A stretch of DNA of 24,432 nucleotides from an uncultured Alphaproteobacteria bacterium (GTDB taxonomy: Bacteria > Pseudomonadota > Alphaproteobacteria > Rhizobiales > Aestuariivirgaceae): the NCBI GenBank assembly GCA_937868035.1, contig CALMLK010000012.1, forward strand, positions 1 to 24,432. Reading direction: 5' to 3'. The notes under the pieces are model-generated. The model was not told the origin of the DNA. It saw only the letters and a program-made list of their open reading frames with translations, and did no database searches. The translations under genes were made by a program, and so were the position numbers. Positions 7,063 through 17,137 of this stretch are shown here, piece after piece. Numbering within the stretch: the stretch's first letter is position 1; each line of letters begins with the position of its first letter.

Positions 7063-8610
7063 ATGCAGACATCTTCCGACGACGTGCCGCCCCTGCTGCG
7101 CATGACGGGCATCTCCAAGTCCTTTCCGGGCGTGAAGGCGCTTGAGAACGTGGACTTCGCGGTAGGCACTGGCGAAATTCATGCCTTTCTCGGGGAAAAC
7201 GGGGCGGGCAAATCCACGCTGCTGAAAATTCTCTCCGGTGCGCAGGCACCCGACTCTGGCACGATTGCGCTCGATGGAAAGCCCGTGGTGTTTGCAACGC
7301 CGCAGGAAGCCCAGCGCTCCGGCATCGTGACCATCTACCAGGAATTTACGCTGGCGCCCGACATGAGCATCGCCGAAAACGTGTTCGTGGGCCGGGAACT
7401 GGGATCGCGCTTCTTCGTCAGCCATCGCCAGATGGAGGAAGAGACGCGAAAATTGTCGAAGCGGATCGGACTGGACCGCGGTCCCGCGACGCGGGTGCGC
7501 GACATGGCCGTGGCCGAGCAGCAGATGGTGGAAATTGCGCGGGCGCTGTCCATGAAATCGCGGATCATCGTGATGGATGAACCCACGTCCGCGCTCAGCA
7601 GGTCAGAGGTCGAAAAACTCTACGCCATCATCCGGGCCCTGAAGGCCGACGGCATTTCAACGATCTTCGTCACGCACCGGCTCGATGAAGTGTTCGAGAT
7701 CTGTGACAGCTTCACGGTCCTGCGCGACGGACACCATGTCGGCCAGGGCCGCGTCGCCGACACGAGCATTGAAGGCATCATCCGCATGATGGTGGGACGC
7801 GATGTGGGCCTCCTTGCCCACCGGCAGGACAGCAGCGCCACGGCGGAGGTGGCACTGGAGGTGCGCAACCTCACCCGCCGCCGCAAGGCCACCGACGCCA
7901 GCGCCATCGAACTCCACGACGTCTCCTTCTCCGTACACAAGGGTGAAATCCTCGGCATCGCGGGCCTTGTCGGGGCAGGCCGCACGGAATCGGCGCGCGC
8001 CATCTTCGGAGCCGACAGGCTCGACAGCGGCGAGGTGCTTGTGGGCGGCAGGGCCGTTGCCATCGCCAGTCCCGCCGATGCCATTGCCCACGGCATCGGC
8101 CTCGTCCCCGAAGACCGCAAGCAGCAGGCGCTGTTTCTCGGCCTCGCCATCCGCACAAACCTGTCGATGGCCGCTCATGACCGCATCACCGGGTGGGGGT
8201 CCTTCATCAATGTACGGCGGGAAAAGGATCTCGTCGAAGACTACCGCCGCAAGCTCAACATCCGCATGACGTCGGACGAGCAGCTGGTCGGCAATCTTTC
8301 CGGTGGCAACCAGCAGAAGGTGGTGCTGGCGCGCTGGCTCGCCTTGCGGCCTGGCGTGCTGATCGTCGATGAACCGACACGCGGCATCGACGTGGGTGCC
8401 AAGGTCGAGGTGCACAACCTGCTGATCGAGATGGCGCGGGAGGGCATTGCCATCATCGTCATCTCATCGGAGCTGCCGGAAATCCTGGCGCTGGCCGACA
8501 GGATCGTCACCATGCGCGAAGGCCGCGTCACCGGAAACGTGCCGGGCCCCGGTGCCACGCAGGAACAACTGATGACGCTGATGACGCTTTCCAAACCAAA
8601 GGCTGCCTGA
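7063..8610 (+). CDS. Sugar ABC transporter, double-domain ATPase (RbsA/XylG type)
   Basis: 515 aa. Two fused ATPase domains power import through the permease at the inner membrane. Domain 1 (about 10-245) has Walker A GENGAGKST, the signature region VAEQQMVEIARAL and Walker B IIVMDEPTSAL. Domain 2 (about 255-510) has the degenerate Walker A GLVGAGRTES typical of this family, signature NLSGGNQQKV and Walker B VLIVDEPTRGID. I chose the ATG at 7063 because GGAG lies 6 bases upstream and the chain starts like homologues. A GTG at 7042 in frame is possible, but it falls inside the hairpin loop. The permease gene follows after 15 bases. Confidence 0.92.
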   Translation: MQTSSDDVPPLLRMTGISKSFPGVKALENVDFAVGTGEIHAFLGENGAGKSTLLKILSGAQAPDSGTIALDGKPVVFATPQEAQRSGIVTIYQEFTLAPDMSIAENVFVGRELGSRFFVSHRQMEEETRKLSKRIGLDRGPATRVRDMAVAEQQMVEIARALSMKSRIIVMDEPTSALSRSEVEKLYAIIRALKADGISTIFVTHRLDEVFEICDSFTVLRDGHHVGQGRVADTSIEGIIRMMVGRDVGLLAHRQDSSATAEVALEVRNLTRRRKATDASAIELHDVSFSVHKGEILGIAGLVGAGRTESARAIFGADRLDSGEVLVGGRAVAIASPADAIAHGIGLVPEDRKQQALFLGLAIRTNLSMAAHDRITGWGSFINVRREKDLVEDYRRKLNIRMTSDEQLVGNLSGGNQQKVVLARWLALRPGVLIVDEPTRGIDVGAKVEVHNLLIEMAREGIAIIVISSELPEILALADRIVTMREGRVTGNVPGPGATQEQLMTLMTLSKPKAA

Positions 8611-8625
8611 GAGGAAACACGCGCA

Positions 8626-9648
8626 ATGTCCACGACCGGCCTCCCGCCCAGCACGCGCGATACATCCTTCGATGCCTTCGGCTTCATTGCGCGTTTCGCG
8701 CCGCTCATCTTCCTGCTCGTCCTCATGGCGATCTTTGCCATCATGGAGCCGCGCTTCCTCTCCTCGATCAATCTCTTCAACGTCATGCGCCAGGTGTCGA
8801 TCACGGGGCTGCTCGCCATCGGCATGACCTTCGTCATTCTCACGGCGGGCATCGATCTCTCGGTGGGCTCGCTCCTCGCCTTTGCCGGGCTTGTGGCCGC
8901 CGCGGTGGCCAAGGGCGGCATGCAGGACCGTTTCACCGTGGGTGATGATGCGGTGGGCTACGGCTGGCCGCTCGCGGCGCTGGCTGCCATCATCGTGGGA
9001 TTGATCGGCGGATACCTGCAGGGCTTTTCCATCACGCGCCTCAAGGTGCCGCCCTTTGTGGTGACGCTGGGCGGCATGTCGGTCTTTCGTGGCGCGGCGC
9101 TGCTGTTTGCGGCGGGCGGGCCGATCAGCGGATTCGACAAGGCCTTCACCTGGTGGGGACAGGGCAAGATCGGTCCCGTGCCCGTGCCCGTGATCATCTT
9201 TCTTGTGGCGGCTGCCATTGCCCATGTGGTGCTGCGCTACATGCGCTTCGGCCGGCGTGTCTATGCGGTGGGGGGAAATCCCGAGGCGGCGCGGCTCTCG
9301 GGCCTCAATGTCAACGCCATCATCTGCAGCGTCTATGTCATCATGGGGTTCTTCGCTGGCCTGGGGGCCTTCGTGCTTTCGGCGCGGCTCAATTCGGCAG
9401 AGGCCGTGGCGGGCACGGGCTATGAACTCACCGTCATCGCGTCGGTGGTGATCGGCGGCACCAGCCTGTTCGGCGGCGTGGGCACGATCTTCGGCACGGT
9501 GATCGGCACGATCCTGATCGGCGTGCTGCTCAATGGCCTCGTGCTGATGAATGTCTCCAGCTACATCCAGCAGATCATCATCGGTGTCATCATCGTGCTG
9601 GCGGTGGCCTTCGACACCTTCGCCAAGTCCCGCCGCAAGCGGGGCTAA
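8626..9648 (+). CDS. Sugar ABC transporter permease (RbsC/XylH type, BPD_transp_2)
   Basis: 340 aa integral inner-membrane protein forming the translocation channel, presumably as a homodimer. Hydrophobic segments recur throughout, for example FAPLIFLLVLMAIFAIM near residue 24 and IIIGVIIVLAVAF at the C-terminus, for about nine or ten spans. Family hallmarks include GMTFVILTAGIDLSVGS near 72, the PPFVVTLGGMSVFRG segment, YAVGGNPEAARLSGLN near 214, and ASVVIGGTSLFGGVGT near 272. It is the last gene of the importer operon, and a terminator hairpin follows at 9654-9675. Confidence 0.92.
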   Translation: MSTTGLPPSTRDTSFDAFGFIARFAPLIFLLVLMAIFAIMEPRFLSSINLFNVMRQVSITGLLAIGMTFVILTAGIDLSVGSLLAFAGLVAAAVAKGGMQDRFTVGDDAVGYGWPLAALAAIIVGLIGGYLQGFSITRLKVPPFVVTLGGMSVFRGAALLFAAGGPISGFDKAFTWWGQGKIGPVPVPVIIFLVAAAIAHVVLRYMRFGRRVYAVGGNPEAARLSGLNVNAIICSVYVIMGFFAGLGAFVLSARLNSAEAVAGTGYELTVIASVVIGGTSLFGGVGTIFGTVIGTILIGVLLNGLVLMNVSSYIQQIIIGVIIVLAVAFDTFAKSRRKRG

Positions 9649-9653
9649 AGCAA

Positions 9654-9675
9654 AAGGCCACCCGGAGGTGGCCTT
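9654..9675 (-). terminator. Intrinsic terminator between importer operon and argG
   Basis: AAGGCCACC (9654-9662), loop CGGA, GGTGGCCTT (9667-9675). Read on the minus strand the stem runs into TTTTGCTTT, a good U-rich tail for argG, whose stop lies about 24 bases before it. On the plus strand the same stem sits just after the permease stop but lacks a T-run, so termination in that direction would be weaker. Confidence 0.75.
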
Positions 9676-9698
9676 CGCAGTCTCAAAACGATGGTCCG

Positions 9699-10919
<1,221 letters not shown>

Positions 10920-10994
10920 GATGGTTCCCGGATGGCCCACGGACGGGGCAGCAGCTTCGGGCATGCGCCTTACACTTGCAAAAATGGGCAGGCA

Positions 10995-11010
10995 AGGCCG
11001 CCTTCGGCCT
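10995..11010 (-). terminator. Possible terminator after the HdeA-like gene
   Basis: AGGCC (10995-10999) and GGCCT (11006-11010) make a short stem just downstream of the HdeA-like stop on the minus strand. A run of five T follows about a dozen bases later. The stem is short and the T-run distant, so the call is weak. Confidence 0.3.
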
Positions 11011-11021
11011 CACCCGCCGGA

Positions 11022-11315
11022 TTACTGCCCGTTGTCGATCTGGTTGATGACGGTCATCAGGCCGAGATCGGGAGAGGCGCCACAGGCCGCGCCGATTTCC
11101 TTGCCGGCAGCCTCGAAGGAATCCATGTCGATCGTGGTGTCGCCCGCCTTGCCGCCGTAATAGCCGTGCAGCCAGATCAGGAGGTAGCTGGCTTCATCGT
11201 CGGTCATGGTGGCGAGGTCAGAGCACTTGATGGTGGAGATGTCGATCACCTCGGCGCGGGTCGGAAGTGTGGCAAGCACCATCATGCCTGCGGCGATGGC
11301 AAGTTTCTTGAGCAT
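11022..11315 (-). CDS. HdeA/HdeB-like periplasmic protein
   Basis: 97 aa. The first 21 residues (MLKKLAIAAGMMVLATLPTRA) are a signal peptide. The mature part fits the HdeA/HdeB acid-chaperone family: Cys31 and Cys78 could form the single disulfide, with IWLHGYYGGKAGDTTIDMDSF between them. E. coli HdeA and HdeB keep periplasmic proteins soluble at low pH. Alphaproteobacterial relatives share the fold, but acid protection is not established for all of them. The ATG at 11315 has a GAGGA site. The gene stands alone between argG and the membrane protein at 11400. Confidence 0.75.
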   Translation of the reverse strand: MLKKLAIAAGMMVLATLPTRAEVIDISTIKCSDLATMTDDEASYLLIWLHGYYGGKAGDTTIDMDSFEAAGKEIGAACGASPDLGLMTVINQIDNGQ

Positions 11316-11399
11316 TGGTTGTCCTCGTTGAGCCCCGGTGCAACCTCTATAGCTTGTTTTTGGGGAAGAGGAACAGTGGGGGTTGCAGGAGAGTGGAGA

Positions 11400-11870
11400 C
11401 TACAGCGCGTAGAGCCACGTCACTGCTGCCGTGGCCAGTGCGGATGCCGCCAGCAGCAGCAGCAGAAAGGTGCCCGCCTTTCCCTTCGCAATGAGGTCGC
11501 CGGCAGATCGTCCGGCCACGGCCCAGAAGGTCAGTCCCGTGGCAATCCCGATGCCGAGACCGGCCCAGGGCATCCACGGCGTGAGCCGCAGAACCGCGCC
11601 GGTGGTACCTCCCACCAGCATGGCAAAGCCCACGTAGAGCCAGGGGCTGCGGATGGCGCGCCATTCCGCGATCAGGATGATGGCATGGGCGGGAAGGGCC
11701 GCCCAGATCGCCATGAACAGGGCGGCAAAGGCGGCGAGCACAAACCAGGGTGCATCCGGGACGCCTTCTCCTGCAAGGGCAAACAGCACGCCGATCAGGA
11801 GTCCCGCCACGCCGGCACTCAATGCATAGGCGAAGGCCAGCCGGAGATAGCGCAAGACGGCGGCGGTCAT
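11400..11870 (-). CDS. Small multi-span membrane protein, unknown function, coupled to rlmN
   Basis: 156 aa, not recognised as a named family. It has about five hydrophobic segments: near residues 8-32, 40-68, 74-97, 101-119 and 132-156, the last reaching the C-terminus. Loops are short, with few charged residues and no evident catalytic motif. The ATG at 11868-11870 overlaps the rlmN stop codon (ATGA arrangement), so it is almost certainly translated by coupling from the rlmN message. Longer in-frame extensions lie inside rlmN and are not needed. Stop is TAG. Nothing in the sequence points to a specific role; a link with RNA modification should not be inferred from coupling alone. Confidence 0.65.
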   Translation of the reverse strand: MTAAVLRYLRLAFAYALSAGVAGLLIGVLFALAGEGVPDAPWFVLAAFAALFMAIWAALPAHAIILIAEWRAIRSPWLYVGFAMLVGGTTGAVLRLTPWMPWAGLGIGIATGLTFWAVAGRSAGDLIAKGKAGTFLLLLLAASALATAAVTWLYAL

Positions 11871-13066
11871 GGATTTGCGGCGGCATCTCCCGGGAGTGCG
11901 CCCCGGTCCTTCGCCCTGAGGCGCTGGCTCTCGCTTTTCAGCTGACCGCAGGCGGCCATGATGTCGCGGCCGCGCGGTGTGCGTACGGGACTGGCGTAGC
12001 CCGCCTTGTTGACGATCTCGGCGAAGGTTTCGATCGTCTCCCAATCGGAACATTCGTAGGCCGTGCCGGGCCAGGGATTGAAGGGAATGAGGTTGATCTT
12101 GGCGGGAATGCCGGCGAGCAGCTTCACCAGGCGCTTGGCGTCGGCGGGGGAATCATTGATGCCCTTCAGCATCACGTATTCGAAGGTGATGCGGCGCGCG
12201 TTGGAAAGTCCGGGATAGGTTCGGCAGGCCTGCAGCAGTTCGGCCAGGGGATATTTCTTGTTGAGGGGCACGAGGGTGTTGCGGATTTCATCCGTTGTCG
12301 CATGCAGCGAAATGGCCAGCATGGTGCCGATCTCGTCTCCGGCGCGGGCGATCTCGGGCACGACACCTGATGTGGAGAGCGTGATGCGTCGCTTCGACAG
12401 CGAGAGGCCTTCGCCGTCGCTTGCCAATTCCATCGCCTGCTTCACGTGATCGAAGTTGTAGAGCGGCTCGCCCATGCCCATGAGCACCACGTTGGTGATG
12501 TAGCGTCCCGAGGAGGGCGGTGCCGGATTGGCGGCGAGGTCTTCCGGCCAATCCTTGATGCGGTCGCGCGCCAGCATGATCTGGCCGACGATTTCTTCCG
12601 CCGTCAGGTTGCGCACCAGCGTCTGTGTGCCGGTGTGGCAGAAGGTACAGGTGAGGGTGCAGCCCACTTGCGATGAAATGCACAGCGTGCCGCGGTCGGC
12701 CTCCGGAATGTAGACGGTCTCGATTTCGTGGCGCTGGCCGCGTTCATCGGGGGCGAGGCGGAGCAGCCACTTCATGGTGCCGTCGTTGGACTTCTGCTCG
12801 GCGACGATTTCGGGCCGGGCGATCTGGAAGGCTTCGTCCAGCTTGTCGCGCAATTCGCGGGCGATGTTGCTCATGGCGCCGAAGGAGGTGACGCCCTTGT
12901 GGTAGATCCAGTGGAAGAGCTGGTTGGCGCGCATCTTGCGCTGCTTCTCGGGCACGCCGACGCGGGCCAGCATGTCCATCAGTTGCGTGCGCGAAAGCCC
13001 CACCAGCGACGGACGGAGGTCATTCTGGATGTAGCGTTCGGGCAGATTGGAGATCAGTGTGGCCAT
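11867..13066 (-). CDS. rlmN: Dual-specificity RNA methyltransferase RlmN (23S rRNA A2503 / tRNA A37, C2)
   Basis: 399 aa radical-SAM enzyme that methylates C2 of A2503 in 23S rRNA and, in E. coli, A37 of some tRNAs. The cluster motif CxxxCxxC is Cys136, Cys140 and Cys143 in [12 protein letters not shown]. The upstream conserved Cys129 and the methyl-transfer Cys373 (IMAACGQL) are also present. Other family blocks are [32 protein letters not shown] and [10 protein letters not shown]. The ATG at 13066 gives the usual N-terminus; no strong Shine-Dalgarno is visible. Downstream, the small membrane protein gene overlaps its stop. The DUF2233 gene ends 13 bases upstream on the same strand, so a longer operon is possible. 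Confidence 0.95.
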   Translation of the reverse strand: MATLISNLPERYIQNDLRPSLVGLSRTQLMDMLARVGVPEKQRKMRANQLFHWIYHKGVTSFGAMSNIARELRDKLDEAFQIARPEIVAEQKSNDGTMKWLLRLAPDERGQRHEIETVYIPEADRGTLCISSQVGCTLTCTFCHTGTQTLVRNLTAEEIVGQIMLARDRIKDWPEDLAANPAPPSSGRYITNVVLMGMGEPLYNFDHVKQAMELASDGEGLSLSKRRITLSTSGVVPEIARAGDEIGTMLAISLHATTDEIRNTLVPLNKKYPLAELLQACRTYPGLSNARRITFEYVMLKGINDSPADAKRLVKLLAGIPAKINLIPFNPWPGTAYECSDWETIETFAEIVNKAGYASPVRTPRGRDIMAACGQLKSESQRLRAKDRGALPGDAAANP

Positions 13067-13079
13067 TTCGGCCGTCCCC

Positions 13080-13826
13080 TTACTTCACTTCGTAGGCGCC
13101 GACCATGGGTCCCAAAGGCAGGTAGCCATCATTGCGGCGCAGATCGGTCGAATAGAGGCTGGAGATGGTGCCGTCCAGGAACAGCGCATTGGGCGTGCCC
13201 AACGCATCGCGGAAAAAACGGGCAAACTGGTGGAAGGTCACGGCATTCTCCGACAGGGCGAACACCACTTCGCCGGAGGCCGTGACGCCGACGCCGTTCC
13301 GCACCTTGGCGGACGTGCCGCTTTCCGAAAACTTCGGGTGGATCCTGCCGTTGATCACCAGCATGGGGCCTGATTGCGTGGCAAATTCGGGCTTGCGGCC
13401 CGACTTCACGAAGGCTTCCGTCTCCATCACCGCCGCCTTGCCGTTTTCCAGCAGGAACACACCGTTCGGTTTCAGGTGGAAGTTGCCGTAGCCGTTGCGG
13501 CGGTTGAGTTTCTTCTGCGTCTGCCCGTGCTCGACGTAAAGGCCGATGGGGCGCAGCTTGTCGTCGAACATGCCGGCATTCATGGCGAAGGTCAGGCGCT
13601 TGCCATCACCCGCCAGTTGTTGCGCGAGGCCGGAAAAGGTGGCGATGGGCTCGCCGTCGTCGCCGAGGTTGTAGAGTTCGAGCGGCTGCCGGGTGGGATC
13701 GAAGCGGCAGACATCGAAGCTCGACCCTTCGTGCTCCTCGGTCGAACAGGCGGATTGCGCCGCTGCCGGCATGGCCATGGGCCAGAGCGCCAGCAAGAGC
13801 ACCGCCACTGTATTCCGCGCCGTCAT
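13080..13826 (-). CDS. Secreted DUF2233 / phosphodiester-glycosidase-like protein
   Basis: 248 aa. Residues 1-23 form a signal peptide ([14 protein letters not shown]). The rest fits the DUF2233/NAGPA (phosphodiester glycosidase) superfamily: MNAGMF near 82, [45 protein letters not shown] and [11 protein letters not shown] near 220. Related domains include the mammalian enzyme that uncovers mannose-6-phosphate, but for bacterial members of this length the substrate is unknown. Cys27 and Cys40 could form a disulfide. I use the ATG at 13826 because it starts the signal peptide and lies 7 bases after the IalB-like stop; a longer form would overlap that gene. It is likely co-transcribed with the IalB-like gene. 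Confidence 0.75.
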   Translation of the reverse strand: MTARNTVAVLLLALWPMAMPAAAQSACSTEEHEGSSFDVCRFDPTRQPLELYNLGDDGEPIATFSGLAQQLAGDGKRLTFAMNAGMFDDKLRPIGLYVEHGQTQKKLNRRNGYGNFHLKPNGVFLLENGKAAVMETEAFVKSGRKPEFATQSGPMLVINGRIHPKFSESGTSAKVRNGVGVTASGEVVFALSENAVTFHQFARFFRDALGTPNALFLDGTISSLYSTDLRRNDGYLPLGPMVGAYEVK

Positions 13827-13833
13827 CGCAGAC

Positions 13834-14346
13834 CTATTTGCAGGCGCTGTCGATCTCGTCGATCGCAGCAGATATGCCCGCCAGCGAATAGCTGTCGGTG
13901 GTTTCGGTGCCCTTCCAGGAAATGCCCGCCACCTTGAGTGACGTGCCATCCTTCATGGCGGCCACGATGTCGGCATCATCCTTCTCGGCCCAGGCCGTGT
14001 CGCCCACGGGGAAGAGGGTGAAGGTCTTGTCGTCGATGGTCAGTTTCACCGTCGTGCCATCCTTGAAGGGATAGCCGATGATGGTGGAGATCTGGCCCTT
14101 CACCTTGCGGCCCGGATAGTTGGTCACGATGAAGCGGATGGGACCGCGTTTCGCTTCGCGGGTGGATTGGCTCTTCTTCGGTTCGGAGAAGGCAAAGCAC
14201 ACCTTGGAATCCGGCGCCTTGTAGGTGAAGGCCTGCCAGTCCTTGAAGGCACCGAGCTTCTTCGGCTCGTCGCTGGATTGGGCCAGGGCCGCGCCCGCAA
14301 GCCCGAGGGAAATCAAAACAACTGGAAAAATGCCGCGCATCATCAT
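13834..14346 (-). CDS. Invasion-associated locus B (IalB)-like secreted protein
   Basis: 170 aa with signal peptide (MRGIFPVVLISLGLAGAALA). The mature part follows the IalB pattern: FKDWQAFTYKAPDSKVCFAF with a Cys, then RGPIRFIVTNYPGRKVKGQ, ISTIIGYPFKDGT, and a terminal Cys in DSACK likely bonding the first. IalB was named in Bartonella, where it aids red-cell entry, but relatives are widespread in free-living alphaproteobacteria and do not imply virulence. Three consecutive ATG codons (14346, 14343, 14340) make the exact start uncertain; none has a clear Shine-Dalgarno. Stop is TAG. It is first in an apparent operon with the DUF2233 gene and divergent from mcd. Confidence 0.75.
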   Translation of the reverse strand: MMMRGIFPVVLISLGLAGAALAQSSDEPKKLGAFKDWQAFTYKAPDSKVCFAFSEPKKSQSTREAKRGPIRFIVTNYPGRKVKGQISTIIGYPFKDGTTVKLTIDDKTFTLFPVGDTAWAEKDDADIVAAMKDGTSLKVAGISWKGTETTDSYSLAGISAAIDEIDSACK

Positions 14347-14347
14347 T

Positions 14348-14376
14348 TGTTAACCATAGGTTCCAACCCGTTAACA
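14348..14376. promoter_or_regulatory. TGTTAAC / GTTAACA inverted repeat upstream of the IalB-like gene
   Basis: TGTTAAC (14348-14354) and GTTAACA (14370-14376) are exact inverted 7-mers whose centres are 22 bases apart, about two helical turns. They sit immediately before the start codon of the IalB-like gene. Half-site TTAACCAT (14350-14357) resembles a CtrA half-site, but the TTAA spacing is not CtrA-like. Function is unknown. Confidence 0.3.
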
Positions 14377-14440
14377 GGACGTAACGGTGAGGCACGTTGC
14401 CCTAGAGCGGAAAATTCCGGCCCAAATGGGGCAAGACCTG

Positions 14441-14459
14441 CCGCACACATCTTGTGCGG
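14441..14459. repeat. CCGCACA-N5-TGTGCGG inverted repeat upstream of mcd
   Basis: CCGCACA (14441-14447), spacer CATCT, TGTGCGG (14453-14459). It is a perfect 7-bp dyad about 78 bases before the mcd start, in the divergent region shared with the IalB-like gene. The same half-sites occur at 5918-5933. It could be an operator or a leader hairpin. Confidence 0.35.
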
Positions 14460-14536
14460 GAGCGACCAAAGGCGATGTTGCGGCGCAGCATTGGTGCTCC
14501 TAGTCTTCCCGCCCGGACTGACAAGGGAGACGGCCT

Positions 14537-16168
14537 GTGACGATTGCGGTGGAGTTGCGTGAGGCCCACGGGCGCGTGGCGGAACTTGTGCCGCAAGCGA
14601 TTGCGCATCTGCGTGTGAAACTTGCGGGCGACCGCACGGCGGAGGGCTTCGACCGCGAGCAGCACCTCGCCCACGGCATCGCTTGGCTCGCCACCTATGC
14701 CGAAACGCTGGCGGCGCTGGCCGATCATGCGGAACGGCTCACGGCCGCTGGCACCTACAGCATCGCCGATGGGCTTCTGGCCCGCGTCCTTGCCGGGGAA
14801 TATCTCAACCAGGTTGCGGGTGGCATCTCCCTCAACCAGCAGGAAGTGGTCCGCCCGCATGAGCTTGGGCTGGCGGAGTCCTCCCTCGCGGCGATTCGTG
14901 CGCTGCCGCTCTTCCGCAATGGCAACGGGACAGAGTCCCGCGCCGCCCTCTCGGCGGAACTTGCGGGCAAGGCGGCCTCCGACATCCTCGGCTCTTCCGG
15001 CCTTGATCCGGCGCTGGAGGACATGCGCCAGAGCATGAACCGTTTCGTCGCCGACAAGGTGGCGCCCCACGCCCATGGCTGGCACCGCGCCAATGCCTAT
15101 GTGCCGCTGGAGATCATGTCTGAACTCGCAGGGCTGGGCGTCTTCGCGCTCACCTTGCCGGAGGTCTACGGCGGGCTGGCGCTGTCCAAGCAATCCATGT
15201 GCGTGGTTTCGGAAGAACTGTCGCGGGGCTGGATTGCCGTCGGCTCGCTCGGCACGCGCGCCGAGATCGCCTCCGAACTCATTCTCTGCGGCGGCACCGA
15301 GGCGCAGAAGCAGCACTGGCTGCCGCGCATCGCGTCCGGTGAAATCCTGACCACCGCCGTCTTCACCGAACCCAACACGGGTTCAGACCTCGGTTCGCTC
15401 AAGACACGCGCCGTGCGCCACGGCGATGCCTACAAGGTGACGGGCAACAAGACGTGGATCACCCATCCGGTGCGCGCCGACCTGATGATGCTGCTTGCCC
15501 GCACCAACCCGGCGGAGCCGGGTTACAAGGGCCTCTCCATGTTCCTCGCCGAAAAGCCGCGCGGCAGCGACGCCGATCCCTTCCCCGCGCAGGGCATGAG
15601 CGGCGGCGAGATTGAAGTTCTCGGTTATCGCGGCATGAAGGAATTTGAAATCCGCTTCGAGGATTTTGAGGTCAGAGCGGAAAACCTCCTGGGCGGCGTG
15701 GAAGGCCAGGGTTTCAAGCAACTCATGCAGACGTTTGAATCGGCGCGCATCCAGACGGCGGCGCGGGCCGTTGGCGTGGCGCAGAATGCGCTCGACCTCG
15801 GCCTCTCCTATGCGCAGGACCGCGTGCAGTTCGGCAAGAGCCTCATCCACTTCCCGCGCGTCGCCGACAAACTGGCGCTGATGGCGGCGGAGACCCATGG
15901 CGCGCGGCTTCTCACCTATCGCGCCGCCGCCGCCAAGGACGAAGGACGCCGCTGCGACGTGGAGGCCGGCATGGCAAAGCTGCTGGGCGCCCGCGTCGCC
16001 TGGGCCAACGCCGACAATGCATTGCAGATCCACGGCGGCAACGGCTTCGCGCTGGAATACCAGATCAGCCGCGTGCTCTGTGATGCACGCATTCTCAACA
16101 TCTTCGAAGGCGCGGCGGAAATCCAGGCGCAGGTGATCGCACGGCGGCTGCTGGACGGCGCGAATTGA
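14537..16168 (+). CDS. mcd: (2S)-methylsuccinyl-CoA dehydrogenase
   Basis: 543 aa FAD flavoprotein. Mcd oxidises (2S)-methylsuccinyl-CoA to mesaconyl-CoA in the EMC pathway. The evidence is an acyl-CoA dehydrogenase core (about residue 165 onward) preceded by a roughly 150-residue helical N-terminal extension, a feature that separates Mcd from ordinary acyl-CoA dehydrogenases. Core motifs: LPEVYGGLALS, FTEPNTGSDLGSLKT, VTGNKTWITHP, YAQDRVQFGKSL, and NIFEGAAEIQ with Glu524 at the position of the catalytic base. The GTG start at 14537 follows AAGGGAGA at good spacing. Ccr and Ecm genes 3-5 kb away support the assignment. A generic acyl-CoA dehydrogenase of similar length is the alternative. Confidence 0.87.
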   Translation: MTIAVELREAHGRVAELVPQAIAHLRVKLAGDRTAEGFDREQHLAHGIAWLATYAETLAALADHAERLTAAGTYSIADGLLARVLAGEYLNQVAGGISLNQQEVVRPHELGLAESSLAAIRALPLFRNGNGTESRAALSAELAGKAASDILGSSGLDPALEDMRQSMNRFVADKVAPHAHGWHRANAYVPLEIMSELAGLGVFALTLPEVYGGLALSKQSMCVVSEELSRGWIAVGSLGTRAEIASELILCGGTEAQKQHWLPRIASGEILTTAVFTEPNTGSDLGSLKTRAVRHGDAYKVTGNKTWITHPVRADLMMLLARTNPAEPGYKGLSMFLAEKPRGSDADPFPAQGMSGGEIEVLGYRGMKEFEIRFEDFEVRAENLLGGVEGQGFKQLMQTFESARIQTAARAVGVAQNALDLGLSYAQDRVQFGKSLIHFPRVADKLALMAAETHGARLLTYRAAAAKDEGRRCDVEAGMAKLLGARVAWANADNALQIHGGNGFALEYQISRVLCDARILNIFEGAAEIQAQVIARRLLDGAN

Positions 16169-16262
16169 TTGCTCCCATCGGCATGACGAAGGTCAGGGGA
16201 CATTGAATAGGCAGATGCCAGTCTGACTGTGCAAATCACGTTCCTCCGCGTAGGAAGCCACC

Positions 16263-17090
16263 ATGACCCAGAAGTCCATCCTCATCACCGGCTGCTCGAC
16301 GGGCATCGGCCACACCTGCGCGCTGGGCCTCAAGGCGCGTGGCTACCGGGTGTTTGCGACGGCACGCACACCCGAAGACCTGAAGCGGTTGGAACAGGAA
16401 GGCCTGGAGGCCATCGCGCTCGATTACCGGTTTCCCGAGAGCGTAGAAGCCTGCGCGGCGGAGGTGGCAAGGCGCACGGGCGGCGTCCTCTTCGCGCTGT
16501 TCAACAATGGCGCCTATGGCCAGCCCGGGGCGGTTGAAGACATCACGCGCCCCGTGCTGGAGGAACAGTTCGCGGCCAATGTGTTCGGCTGGCATCAGTT
16601 GACGCGGGCCTGCCTGCCGATGATGCGCAAGGCCGGTGAGGGGCGGATCGTGCAGTGCTCGTCGGTGCTGGGCATTCTCGCGCTCAAGTATCGCGGGCCT
16701 TACAATGCGTCGAAGTTTGCGCTGGAAGGATTGACAGACACACTGCGGCTGGAGTTGCGCGGCAGCGGCATCCGGGTCGTCACCATCAATCCCGGACCCA
16801 TCGCCACGGCCTTCGTGAAGAACGCACGCGCGGCGTTCGAGAAGAACGTCGACATGACGCACTCCAACTACAAGGCTGATTTCGAGGCGCAGCGGCGGCG
16901 GCTGGACCGGGGCGGCAACAGCCGCTTCAAGCTGCCGCCCGAAGCGGTGCTGGCGAAGCTCATCCTCGCGCTGGAAAGACCAAATCCGCGGGCGCATTAC
17001 TATGTGACCATCCCCACGCATGTGGCGGCACTCATGCGCCGCATCCTGCCGTCGGGACTTCTGGACCGCTTTGCCAACCGCCACAGTTGA
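16263..17090 (+). CDS. Short-chain dehydrogenase/reductase (classical SDR), substrate unknown
   Basis: 275 aa NAD(P)-dependent oxidoreductase. The cofactor motif TGCSTGIG (residues 9-16), the NNGAYG variant of NNAG (81-86), catalytic Ser133/134 in QCSSVLG, and Tyr147/Lys151 in YNASK are all present, so the enzyme should be active. Arg35 in TARTPEDL after the second strand hints at NADPH, by family rule. It is longer than acetoacetyl-CoA reductase PhaB (about 240 aa) and does not resemble it specifically, so a direct role in the EMC or PHB route is unproven. ATG at 16263 has a TAGGAAG site. The HIG1 gene follows by 47 bases. Confidence 0.85.
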   Translation: MTQKSILITGCSTGIGHTCALGLKARGYRVFATARTPEDLKRLEQEGLEAIALDYRFPESVEACAAEVARRTGGVLFALFNNGAYGQPGAVEDITRPVLEEQFAANVFGWHQLTRACLPMMRKAGEGRIVQCSSVLGILALKYRGPYNASKFALEGLTDTLRLELRGSGIRVVTINPGPIATAFVKNARAAFEKNVDMTHSNYKADFEAQRRRLDRGGNSRFKLPPEAVLAKLILALERPNPRAHYYVTIPTHVAALMRRILPSGLLDRFANRHS

Positions 17091-17137
17091 AGCAGGCCGA
17101 TTGGCAAGCCCGCCGAAAGGGGCTAGGTGCCTTGCCC

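Noticed and set aside
6030..7169. 379-codon open frame opposite the sugar-binding protein
   Set aside because: Shadow of a well-supported gene; no signal peptide, domain or start signal.
11339..11387. TGCAACC ... GGTTGCA inverted repeat downstream of the 156-aa membrane protein gene
   Set aside because: The 35-base spacer is long and no stable stem plus T-run forms; too weak to call a terminator.
14350..14357. TTAACCAT as a CtrA binding site
   Set aside because: Only a half-site; the partner TTAA is not at the TTAA-N7-TTAA spacing. Kept only as part of the inverted repeat.
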